The notes under the pieces: model-generated
What the model saw: the letters and a program-made list of their open reading frames with translations, nothing else
Told to the model about the DNA's origin: nothing
Database searches by the model: none
Part shown: piece by piece, positions 6,595 through 12,929 of the stretch
How the letters are laid out: each line of letters opens with the position of its first letter
Position numbering within the stretch: the first letter of the stretch is position 1
Program-made: the position numbers and the translations under genes
Assembly: GCF_002413825.1 (NCBI RefSeq)
Contig: NZ_DHXT01000158.1
Span: 502 to 13,430, forward strand
Reading direction: 5' to 3'
DNA from: Rhodoferax sp. UBA5149
GTDB taxonomy: Bacteria; Pseudomonadota; Gammaproteobacteria; Burkholderiales; Burkholderiaceae_C
DNA: 12,929 bases

Positions 6595-7361
6595 CTTTTG
6601 CGCTTGAATTAAAAGACTTGCGCAAGAGCTTTGGCAAGACGGAAATCATTCGCGGGATCAATGTGGCGATTCCGGCCGGCGAACGTGTCGGCATCATCGG
6701 CCCGAACGGCGCAGGAAAATCGACCTTGTTCAACCTGATCAGCGGTCGCTTTGAGCCCACTAGCGGGGATGTGTTGCTCAATGGGCAAAGTCTCAATGGA
6801 AAAAAACCGTTCGAGATCAATCGGATGGGTTTGAGCCGCAGTTTCCAGATTACCAATATTTTTCCGAACCTCAGTGTTTTTGAGAATCTGAGGTGCGGGG
6901 TACTTTGGAGCTTGGGCTACAAGTACACATTCCTGAAGTTTTTGGCGGGCCTGGATGATGCGAATGAACGGGCAGATGAATTGATGGACATGGTCCAGCT
7001 TGACAAAAAACGTGACGTCCTGGCCATGAACCTGACCTATGCTGAGCAACGTGCGCTGGAGATTGGTATCACCATCGCGGGTGGCGCCAACGTCATCCTG
7101 CTGGATGAACCGACCGCCGGCATGAGCAAGTCAGAGACCAGCCGCTTCATCAAGCTGATCAAGGATGTGACCGTGGGCAAAACTCTTTTGACCGTGGAGC
7201 ACGACATGGGGGTGGTGTTCGGCTTGGCAGACAAGATTGCCGTGATCGTGTACGGTGAATTACTCGCCTACGACACACCCGACGCTGTGCGCGGCAACCA
7301 GAGAGTGCAAGAGGCCTACCTTGGGTCTTCGGTCGCCGATTCGCAGGCGGGGGGGCACTGA
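6591..7361 (+). CDS. livG: ABC transporter ATP-binding protein, LivG-like
   Basis: Cytoplasmic ATPase subunit that pairs with the LivF-like protein to power import. The start overlaps the livM stop as ATGA; GGAGGG (6578-6583) lies 7 nt upstream. The 256-aa length is typical. Motifs: Walker A GPNGAGKST (residues 37-45), Q-loop Gln86 in SRSFQI, Walker B VILLDEPTAG with Asp172 and catalytic Glu173, and switch His204 in TVEHDM. The signature motif is degraded: LTYAEQ at 148-153 (bases 7032-7049) instead of an LSGGQ-like sequence. LivG members already tolerate Tyr at one of these positions, but the Ala at the Gly position is a further departure. ATP bound to this subunit would face the intact LivF signature, so this site should be hydrolytically competent. 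Confidence 0.93.
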   Translation: MTFALELKDLRKSFGKTEIIRGINVAIPAGERVGIIGPNGAGKSTLFNLISGRFEPTSGDVLLNGQSLNGKKPFEINRMGLSRSFQITNIFPNLSVFENLRCGVLWSLGYKYTFLKFLAGLDDANERADELMDMVQLDKKRDVLAMNLTYAEQRALEIGITIAGGANVILLDEPTAGMSKSETSRFIKLIKDVTVGKTLLTVEHDMGVVFGLADKIAVIVYGELLAYDTPDAVRGNQRVQEAYLGSSVADSQAGGH

Positions 7362-7363
7362 TC

Positions 7364-8059
7364 ATGTTGAAAATTGAAAACTTGCATGGGTTTTACGGCA
7401 AGAGCCATGTGCTGCACGGCGTTCACTTCGAGGTGCATCCTGGCGAGATCGTTGCGCTGCTGGGGCGCAACGGTTCGGGCCGTTCGACGACCGCCAAGGC
7501 CATCATGGGCCTGGTCGATTGTCACGGTTCCCTGCTCTGGAAAGGGCAGGAAATACTGGGCAAAAAGACCTATGAGATTGCGCATTTGGGCATTGGTTAT
7601 GTGCCCGAAAGACGTGATATTTTCCCCAATCTCACGGTTGAACAGAATCTGTATCTGGGGCAGAAAAATGCCCGCAAGGCCGGGCGCTGGTCGTTTGACG
7701 ATATGTACCAGATGTTTCCGCGGCTCAAGGAGCGACAGCACACGGAGGCGGGCGTGATGTCGGGCGGCGAGCAGCAGATGCTCACGCTGTGCCGTACGCT
7801 CATGGGGGACCCGGACCTCATCATCATTGACGAGCCCACCGAAGGACTGGCACCCAAAATTGTCGAGCTGGTGGCGGAGTACCTGAAGGAACTCAAAAAG
7901 CGTGGTATTTCCGTGTTGCTGATCGAACAAAAACTGACTATTGCCATGGATATTTCAGACCGCTGTCTGGTCATGGGCCATGGCAGTATTGTGTTCTCGG
8001 GTAGCCCGGATGAACTGCGCCATGACAGCTACACCCGCAAGGAATGGCTGGAAGTCTGA
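7364..8059 (+). CDS. livF: ABC transporter ATP-binding protein, LivF-like, with Arg in place of Walker A Lys
   Basis: Second ATPase subunit of the importer, 231 aa, starting 2 nt after the livG stop; a run of seven G (7349-7355) serves as the ribosome-binding site 8 nt upstream. Motifs: Walker A reads GRNGSGRST (residues 34-42), so the usual Lys is Arg40, codon CGT at 7481-7483. The signature is intact as MSGGEQ (132-137), and Walker B LIIIDEPTEG keeps Asp156 and Glu157. As in other LivF proteins, the Q-loop position has Glu82 and the switch His is replaced (LLIEQK, Gln189). Lys to CGT needs at least two base changes, so a simple sequencing error is unlikely. The rest of the protein, including YVPERRDIFPNLTVEQN, is typical LivF. 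The altered Walker A suggests reduced ATP hydrolysis at this subunit's site. Confidence 0.92.
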   Translation: MLKIENLHGFYGKSHVLHGVHFEVHPGEIVALLGRNGSGRSTTAKAIMGLVDCHGSLLWKGQEILGKKTYEIAHLGIGYVPERRDIFPNLTVEQNLYLGQKNARKAGRWSFDDMYQMFPRLKERQHTEAGVMSGGEQQMLTLCRTLMGDPDLIIIDEPTEGLAPKIVELVAEYLKELKKRGISVLLIEQKLTIAMDISDRCLVMGHGSIVFSGSPDELRHDSYTRKEWLEV

Positions 8060-8064
8060 ACGCC

Positions 8065-8102
8065 TTGTCCCACCTGTGACAAAACCGGGACCCAGGCGGT
8101 TT
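8065..8102. repeat. Two small inverted repeats between livF and the beta-oxidation promoter
   Basis: TTGTC/GACAA (8065-8069/8078-8082) and AAACCG/CGGTTT (8082-8087/8097-8102) lie side by side. Neither is followed by a T-run, so neither is a normal terminator. The second touches the proposed -35 box and could be a regulator site. Confidence 0.35.
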
Positions 8103-8128
8103 GAACTGCTGGATATAGCTCTTACAAT
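8101..8128 (+). promoter_or_regulatory. Predicted sigma70-type promoter for the beta-oxidation genes
   Basis: A -35-like TTGAAC (8101-8106) and a -10-like TACAAT (8123-8128) are separated by 16 nt. Each is one mismatch or close to consensus. Transcription would begin near 8135, about 40 nt before the start codon of the bifunctional enzyme. Confidence 0.65.
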
Positions 8129-8137
8129 CAAAAAAGC

Positions 8138-8149
8138 GAACGATCGTTC
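8138..8149. promoter_or_regulatory. Perfect 12-bp palindrome, probable repressor operator
   Basis: GAACGATCGTTC is fully self-complementary and sits just at or after the expected transcription start; flanking AAAA (8132-8135) and TTTT (8152-8155) extend the symmetry. A palindrome of this kind placed over the start site fits repression by a dimeric regulator, most plausibly a TetR-family fatty-acid regulator (FadP/PsrA-like). The regulator gene is not in this window, and the match to any published motif was not checked. Confidence 0.65.
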
Positions 8150-8175
8150 TATTTTCACTTCTGAGGACTGCAAGC

Positions 8176-10275
8176 ATGACCGCTGAATACAAAGTGCATG
8201 GCGATATCGCCGTGATAACGCTCAACAACCCACCCGTCAATGGCTTGGGTTTCGCCACGCGTTTGGGCATTACAGACGGCTTGGCCAAAGCCAATGCCGA
8301 TGTCGCTGTAAAGGCCGTCGTCATCACCGGCGCCGGCAAAGCCTTCTCTGGTGGCGCTGACATCAAGGAATTTGGTTCCCCAAAGGCTTTGCAGGAACCC
8401 AATCTGCTGAGCGTGATCCTGGCGGTTGAAAATTCATCGAAGCCGGTAGTTGCTGCGGTGCACACCGTCTGCATGGGTGGCGGGCTGGAGCTGGCACTGG
8501 GTTGCCATTACCGCATTGCAGAGCCAGGTTGCAGTGTGGCGCTGCCAGAGGTCAAGCTGGGCTTGATTCCGGGTGCCGGTGGTACGCAACGATTGCCCCG
8601 GGTGCTGGGTGTTGAGCCGGCGCTTAACATGATTTTCAGCGGCGAGCCGATCAAGAGCGAAATGCTGGCCATGCTGCCCGGTCAGAAGCTGTTTGACAAA
8701 ATGGCTGCTTCAGCGGAATCCCTGGCAGAAGAAGCGTTGGCGTACGCTCGGTCGGTAGCTGATGCGCGGCCGATGCCCTTGGTGCGCAACCTGCCTTGCA
8801 AACATCCCTTGGGCGACGCTTACTTTCAGTTCGCGCGCAACATGGTCAAGGGCATGTCCAAAAACTTCCCGGCCCCGGCCAAGTGCGTCGATGCGGTCGA
8901 AGCCGCTACCAAACAGAAATTCGATGTCGGCATGGCCACGGAGCGCGACATCTTCGCCAGCCTGATGTTCACGGCCGAGAGCAAAGCACTGCGGCACATC
9001 TTCATGGCTGAACGTGCTGCCTCGAAAATACCTGATGTCCCCGCCGATACGCCACAACGTGCTATCAACTCGGTAGCGGTTATTGGTGCAGGCACCATGG
9101 GTGGCGGTATTTCCATGAACTTCCTGAACGTCGGTATTCCGGTGAAGATGCTGGAGATGAAGCAAGACGCGCTGGACCGTGGCATTGCCACCATCCGCAA
9201 GAATTACGAATCACAGGTCAAAAAAGGCAAGCTCAAGCAAGACAAGTACGAGCAGCGCATGAGTCTGCTGAGCACCACGCTGAGCTACGACGACCTCAAA
9301 GACGCTGACATGGTGATTGAGGCCGTGTTTGAAGAACTCGGCGTGAAAGAAGCCGTGTTCAAGGAGCTGGATCGGGTCATGAAGCCCGGTGCGATTCTGG
9401 CGTCGAACACGTCAACGCTGGATGTGAACAAAATTGCATCGTTCACCAAGCGCCCTGAGGACGTCGTGGGCTTGCATTTCTTCAGCCCGGCCAATGTGAT
9501 GAAGCTGCTGGAAGTGGTGCGCGGCGCGAAAACCGCCAAGGATGTGATGGCCACCGTCATGGCGGTCGCCAAGAAGATCAAGAAGACGGCTGTGGTGTCA
9601 GGCGTATGCGACGGCTTCATTGGCAACCGCATGGTTGAGCAGTATGGCCGTCAAGGCGGCTTTCTGCTGGACGAAGGCTGCACCCCCGCGCAGGTGGACA
9701 AAGCCATTGAAAAGTTTGGTTTTGCCATGGGTCCGTTCCGCATGGGCGATCTGGCCGGCAATGACATTGGTTGGGCCATTCGCAAGCGCCGCGTCGTGGA
9801 AAAACCAGATATGAAATACAGCAAAACTGCCGATTTGCTGTGCGAGAAAGGCCGCTTTGGCCAGAAGACCGGTGCGGGTTGGTATGACTATGTGGCGGGA
9901 AAACGCGATGCCATCCCCAACGAAGATGTCGTCAAGATGATCGAAGAGCACCGCAAATCACTGGGTATTACCCCGCGCAAGATTTCTGACGAAGAGATCG
10001 TGCAGCGCTTGGTGTATTCGCTGGTCAACGAAGCAGCCCGTATTCTCGAAGAGGGTATTGCCTCCAAGGCCAGCGACATCGACATGGTCTACCTGATGGG
10101 CTACGGCTTCCCGATTTACCGCGGTGGCCCGATGAACTACGCCGACCAGGTCGGCTTGTTCAATGTGGTGCAAGCCATGAACCGCTTCGCCCAGAATCCG
10201 CTGGATGATGCGAAGTTCTGGCAACCCGCGCCGCTGCTGGCCAAATTGGCTGCTGAAGGCAAGACGTTTAACTAA
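8176..10275 (+). CDS. fadB: Bifunctional enoyl-CoA hydratase / 3-hydroxyacyl-CoA dehydrogenase
   Basis: Carries out the two middle steps of beta-oxidation: hydration of trans-2-enoyl-CoA to the L-3-hydroxyacyl-CoA, then NAD-dependent oxidation to 3-ketoacyl-CoA. The ATG at 8176 follows GAGGA (8163-8167) by 8 nt. The 699-aa product has three parts. The crotonase domain (about 1-190) has the oxyanion segment FSGGADIKEFG and both hydratase glutamates, Glu105 (GGGLELALG) and Glu125 (LPEVKLGL), spaced 20 apart as in FadB. The NAD-binding dehydrogenase domain (about 296-480) has GAGTMG at 304-309, NTSTLD, and the His434/Glu446 catalytic pair (LHFFSP, KLLEVV). Two C-terminal dehydrogenase domains follow, with GFIGNRM (480-486) and GYGFPIYRGGPM (642-653). 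All key residues are present. The length and domain order suit both the FadB/FadJ type and the peroxisomal MFE1 type. It opens a transcription unit with its own promoter and operator. Confidence 0.95.
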   Translation: MTAEYKVHGDIAVITLNNPPVNGLGFATRLGITDGLAKANADVAVKAVVITGAGKAFSGGADIKEFGSPKALQEPNLLSVILAVENSSKPVVAAVHTVCMGGGLELALGCHYRIAEPGCSVALPEVKLGLIPGAGGTQRLPRVLGVEPALNMIFSGEPIKSEMLAMLPGQKLFDKMAASAESLAEEALAYARSVADARPMPLVRNLPCKHPLGDAYFQFARNMVKGMSKNFPAPAKCVDAVEAATKQKFDVGMATERDIFASLMFTAESKALRHIFMAERAASKIPDVPADTPQRAINSVAVIGAGTMGGGISMNFLNVGIPVKMLEMKQDALDRGIATIRKNYESQVKKGKLKQDKYEQRMSLLSTTLSYDDLKDADMVIEAVFEELGVKEAVFKELDRVMKPGAILASNTSTLDVNKIASFTKRPEDVVGLHFFSPANVMKLLEVVRGAKTAKDVMATVMAVAKKIKKTAVVSGVCDGFIGNRMVEQYGRQGGFLLDEGCTPAQVDKAIEKFGFAMGPFRMGDLAGNDIGWAIRKRRVVEKPDMKYSKTADLLCEKGRFGQKTGAGWYDYVAGKRDAIPNEDVVKMIEEHRKSLGITPRKISDEEIVQRLVYSLVNEAARILEEGIASKASDIDMVYLMGYGFPIYRGGPMNYADQVGLFNVVQAMNRFAQNPLDDAKFWQPAPLLAKLAAEGKTFN

Positions 10276-10290
10276 TCTGAGACTTTTGCG

Positions 10291-10347
10291 GGACAGACTA
10301 CTGCGGCATCGCGGCAAGTTCTGTCCTCAACACTTTCTCAACACTTT
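10291..10347. repeat. Hairpin and 11-bp tandem repeat between fadB and the thiolase gene
   Basis: GGACAGA (10291-10297) pairs with TCTGTCC (10320-10326) across a 22-nt loop. Immediately after it, ctcaacacttt is repeated perfectly twice in tandem (10326-10336, 10337-10347). No T-run follows, so transcription probably continues into the thiolase gene, whose ribosome-binding site AAGGA is at 10350-10354. Confidence 0.55.
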
Positions 10348-10361
10348 ATAAGGATGTCGAC

Positions 10362-11537
10362 ATGACTTCAGCTGTAATTGTTTCCACCGCCCGCACGCCG
10401 CTCGCCAAGAGCTGGAAGGGTTCTTTCAATATGACCCACGGCGCCACGCTGGGCGGTCATGCCGTCGAGCATGCTATTTCCAGAGCCGGGATTGAAGCCG
10501 GTGAAGTGGACGACGTCATCATGGGTTGCGCCACGCCGGAAGGCGCCACCGGCGCCAATATCGCACGCCAGGTCGCACTGCGCGCTGGCTGCCCTGTCAC
10601 GGTGTCGGGCATGACCGTCAACCGTTTTTGCTCTTCGGGTTTGCAGACCATTGCCCTGGCCTCCCAGCGCATCATTGCCGGTGAAGGCGACATTTACGTG
10701 GCCGGGGGCGTGGAAAGCATCTCCTGCGTGCAGCAGGAAATGAACACCCACATGATGGCCGATCCGTGGCTGGTCAAAAACAAGCCCGAAATTTACCTGA
10801 ACATGTTGCAAACCGCCGAGATCGTGGCCAAGCGCTACAACATCAGCCGCGATGCTATGGACGAGTACGGCGCTGCCAGCCAGCAGCGAGCCTCGGCGGC
10901 GCTGGCCGCCGGCCTGTTCACCGCCGAAATTGCCCCGATCACGGTCACCATGGGGGTGGCCGACAAGATCATGGGACTGACGACCAAGAAGGTCACGGTC
11001 AGCCAGGACGAAGGCATCCGCGAGGGTACGACCAAAGAGGGCATCAGCGGCTTGCGTTCGGCGGTCCCGGGCGGTCTGATTACGGCTGGCAATGCCAGCC
11101 AGTTCTCGGACGGTGGCGGCGCTGTGGTGGTGATGCACGAAGCATTGGCGGAGAAAAAAGGCCTGAAGCCTTTGGGGCGCTTCCTCGGCTTTGCCGTGGC
11201 CGGTTGCGAACCTGATGAAATGGGCATTGGCCCAGCGTTCGCTATCCCCAAGGTATTGGCGCGCTTGGGCCTGAAGATCAGCGACATTGACTTGTGGGAG
11301 CTTAATGAAGCGTTTGCCGTGCAGGTGATTTACTGCCGCGACAAACTGGGCATTCCGGGCGACCGCCTGAATGTCAATGGCGGCGCCATCGCCGTCGGAC
11401 ATCCTTATGGTGTGAGCGGTCAGCGCTTGACGGGCCACGCCTTGATCGAAGGTAAACGCCGTGGGGCCAAGCGCGTTTGCGTCACCATGTGCATTGGTGG
11501 TGGTATGGGTGCAGCAGGCATTTTTGAAGTGCTGTAA
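10362..11537 (+). CDS. fadA: Acetyl-CoA C-acyltransferase (3-ketoacyl-CoA thiolase)
   Basis: Cleaves 3-ketoacyl-CoA with free CoA to give acetyl-CoA and a shortened acyl-CoA, the last step of a beta-oxidation turn. The ATG at 10362 has AAGGA (10350-10354) 7 nt upstream, and the 391-aa length is standard. Catalytic residues are all visible: nucleophile Cys90 in NRFCSSGLQ, NEAF at 315-318, His347 in GGAIAVGHPYGVSG, and the acid/base Cys377 in VTMCIGGGMG. The HPYG variant replaces the more common HP(I/L)G. The family includes both degradative and biosynthetic (acetoacetyl-CoA forming) enzymes. The position 86 nt behind the bifunctional enzyme, with no terminator between, argues for the degradative role and for co-transcription. 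A strong terminator follows. Confidence 0.93.
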   Translation: MTSAVIVSTARTPLAKSWKGSFNMTHGATLGGHAVEHAISRAGIEAGEVDDVIMGCATPEGATGANIARQVALRAGCPVTVSGMTVNRFCSSGLQTIALASQRIIAGEGDIYVAGGVESISCVQQEMNTHMMADPWLVKNKPEIYLNMLQTAEIVAKRYNISRDAMDEYGAASQQRASAALAAGLFTAEIAPITVTMGVADKIMGLTTKKVTVSQDEGIREGTTKEGISGLRSAVPGGLITAGNASQFSDGGGAVVVMHEALAEKKGLKPLGRFLGFAVAGCEPDEMGIGPAFAIPKVLARLGLKISDIDLWELNEAFAVQVIYCRDKLGIPGDRLNVNGGAIAVGHPYGVSGQRLTGHALIEGKRRGAKRVCVTMCIGGGMGAAGIFEVL

Positions 11538-11568
11538 CCTTTAGCCGATTGCGGCCGGATGAACCGGG

Positions 11569-11606
11569 GCTGAGCCGACTTAAGTGAGCGGCTCAGCTTT
11601 TTTTTT
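11569..11606 (+). terminator. Strong intrinsic terminator after the thiolase gene
   Basis: GCTGAGCCG (11569-11577) and CGGCTCAGC (11589-11597) form a perfect 9-bp stem with an 11-nt loop, followed at once by nine T (11598-11606). It ends only 19 nt before the start codon of the next gene. Confidence 0.93.
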
Positions 11607-11625
11607 GCTTCGAACGGAGACGACC

Positions 11626-12929
11626 ATGTCACTACGCCCTACCCTTGATTTTTTGTTGTACCAATGGCTTAACGCCGGAACGTTGAATGAGCGTGCGCGA
11701 TTTGCCGACCATTCGCGTGAGACCTTTGATGCGGTGCTGGACACTTGCGAACGCATTGCCCGTGAAAAATTTGCGCCTTTCAACCGGCTGGTGGACACGC
11801 AGGAGCCGCACTTTGACGGCGAACGCGTCATCTTGCCGCAGGCTACGCATGATGCGCAAAAAGCGTATGCTGATTCCGGCATGTTGAGTGCCGCGCAAGA
11901 TTTTGAGATGGGTGGCATGCAACTGCCCTACACGATTGAGGCAGCGGCGAATTCATTCTTTGCCTGTGCCTCGGTCAGCATTGGCTCGGGCATGCTGACG
12001 ACCGGCAACGCCAATTTACTGATGGTGCATGGCACGCCGCTGCAAAAAGAAGTATTTTCCAAAAATGAGTTTGCCGGGCGCTGGTCCGGCACCATGTGCC
12101 TGAGCGAACCTCAGGCCGGCTCCAGCCTGTCGGATGTCGCAACCCGCGCAACGCCTGACGGAGAAGGCTCTGAGGCTGACCCGTTGGGCGCACGCTATCG
12201 CCTCAAGGGCAACAAGATGTGGATATCGGCCGGGGAACACGAGTTGACCGAGAACATCATCCACCTGGTGCTGGCCAAGATCCCGGGGCCTGATGGCAAG
12301 CTGATTGCGGGCACCCGCGGCATCTCGCTGTTCATCGTGCCCAAGAAAATGGTGAATACCGCGGGTGAGCTTACTGGTGAGCGCAACGATGTGGCGCTCG
12401 CCGGTTTGAATCACAAGCTGGGCTGGCGCGGTACCACCAACACGCTGTTGAATTTTGGCGAAGGAAAATACCCGGTGTCGAGCACGGGCGGTGGCCTGGA
12501 CGGCCATGGCGCCGGCGCTGTGGGTTACCTGGTAGGCAAACCGGGCGAAGGCCTGCGCTGCATGTTTCACATGATGAACGAGGCGCGCATCGGGGTCGGC
12601 ATCGCGGCCACCATGCTCGGCATGGCGGGTTATTACGCGTCGCTGGATTACGCCAAGAACCGGCCCCAGGGGCGTCCGGTCGGCGTCGGGGGCAAAGACG
12701 CTTCCCAACCGCAGGTTCGCATCATCGAACACGCCGATATCAAACGCATGTTGCTGGCACAAAAATCCTATTGCGAAGGCGCGCTGGCGCTGGAGTTGTA
12801 CTGTGCCCGTCTGGTCGATGAGCAACATACCGGTGACGCCCAGTCAGCGGATGACGCTCGTTTGCTGCTGGAGGTGCTCACCCCGATCGCCAAGAGCTGG
12901 CCCAGCGAATGGTGCCTGGAAGCCAACTC
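11626..12929 (+). CDS. Acyl-CoA dehydrogenase, DmdC-like long type, 3' truncated by window
   Basis: FAD enzyme that makes the trans-2-enoyl-CoA in the first oxidation of a beta-oxidation turn. The ATG at 11626 has GGAG (11616-11619) 6 nt before it. The frame runs open to the window end, 434 residues visible; this subfamily usually has about 590-600. An N-terminal segment SLRPTLDFLLYQWL resembles the short extra domain seen at the start of long-type acyl-CoA dehydrogenases. Then come the flavin/substrate motif MCLSEPQAGSSLSD (157-170), KGNKMWISAGEHE (194-206), MNEARIGVG (318-325 region) and YAKNRPQGRPVG (342-353). The catalytic Glu and the C-terminal domain should lie beyond the window. The type resembles methylthiopropionyl-CoA dehydrogenase and related medium-chain enzymes; the true substrate is unknown. 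The gene has no room for its own promoter after the preceding terminator, so its expression may rely on readthrough. Confidence 0.92.
   Translation, partial: MSLRPTLDFLLYQWLNAGTLNERARFADHSRETFDAVLDTCERIAREKFAPFNRLVDTQEPHFDGERVILPQATHDAQKAYADSGMLSAAQDFEMGGMQLPYTIEAAANSFFACASVSIGSGMLTTGNANLLMVHGTPLQKEVFSKNEFAGRWSGTMCLSEPQAGSSLSDVATRATPDGEGSEADPLGARYRLKGNKMWISAGEHELTENIIHLVLAKIPGPDGKLIAGTRGISLFIVPKKMVNTAGELTGERNDVALAGLNHKLGWRGTTNTLLNFGEGKYPVSSTGGGLDGHGAGAVGYLVGKPGEGLRCMFHMMNEARIGVGIAATMLGMAGYYASLDYAKNRPQGRPVGVGGKDASQPQVRIIEHADIKRMLLAQKSYCEGALALELYCARLVDEQHTGDAQSADDARLLLEVLTPIAKSWPSEWCLEAN

Noticed and set aside
7349..7355. Seven-G run near the livG end as a phase-variable tract
   Set aside because: It is short and affects only the last residues of LivG; its role as the livF ribosome site explains it better.
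10368..11438. 356-codon open frame on the minus strand opposite the thiolase gene
   Set aside because: It is antisense to a gene with all catalytic motifs, has no recognisable family features, and arises from GC-rich third positions.
12016..12828. 270-codon open frame on the minus strand opposite the acyl-CoA dehydrogenase
   Set aside because: The + strand frame carries clear acyl-CoA dehydrogenase motifs; the minus frame is His/Arg/Gln-rich in the way typical of shadow frames.

Overview
The window looks like chromosomal DNA from a betaproteobacterium, most likely Burkholderiales and probably the Comamonadaceae (Rhodoferax/Polaromonas-like). That placement rests on protein character, GC-rich wobble positions and gene order, and no search could be run. 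All ten genes lie on the + strand and form one catabolic theme: import of an organic acid (or branched amino acid-like solute), activation to a CoA thioester, and beta-oxidation. No RNA gene, insertion sequence, phage gene or CRISPR array was seen. No gap between genes exceeds about 200 bases.

Layout. 1-1415: an acyl-CoA ligase (AMP-forming, DmdB/medium-chain type) lacking its N-terminus because the window starts inside it. 1582-2817 and 3009-4244: two tandem periplasmic solute-binding proteins of the Liv type, each 411 aa. They are about 75% identical without gaps, and each has its own copy of an 83-nt leader. A strong intrinsic terminator follows at 4259-4297. 4354-8059: a tightly packed operon for the two membrane permeases (LivH-like; LivM-like with an extra C-terminal membrane domain) and two ATPases (LivG-like, LivF-like). 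8101-8149: a sigma70-like promoter whose predicted start abuts a perfect 12-bp palindrome, probably a repressor operator. 8176-10275: a fused enoyl-CoA hydratase/3-hydroxyacyl-CoA dehydrogenase. 10362-11537: a thiolase. 11569-11606: a strong terminator. 11626-12929: an acyl-CoA dehydrogenase of the long DmdC-like type, running off the window end.

How it could work. The binding proteins would capture the substrate in the periplasm and deliver it to the LivHM channel, driven by LivGF. The ligase would make the CoA ester. The dehydrogenase, the bifunctional enzyme and the thiolase would then complete each oxidation cycle. The arrangement resembles, in concept, the pim (dicarboxylate) region of Rhodopseudomonas palustris, but the substrate cannot be read from the sequence.

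Most notable points. The ATPase pair looks asymmetric: LivF has Arg in place of the Walker A Lys, and LivG has a degraded signature motif, and both changes fall in the same composite ATP site. The binding-protein gene is duplicated together with its leader. LivM carries a C-terminal extension with two extra membrane segments. A palindromic operator sits at the beta-oxidation promoter. A terminator lies only 19 nt upstream of the acyl-CoA dehydrogenase start.
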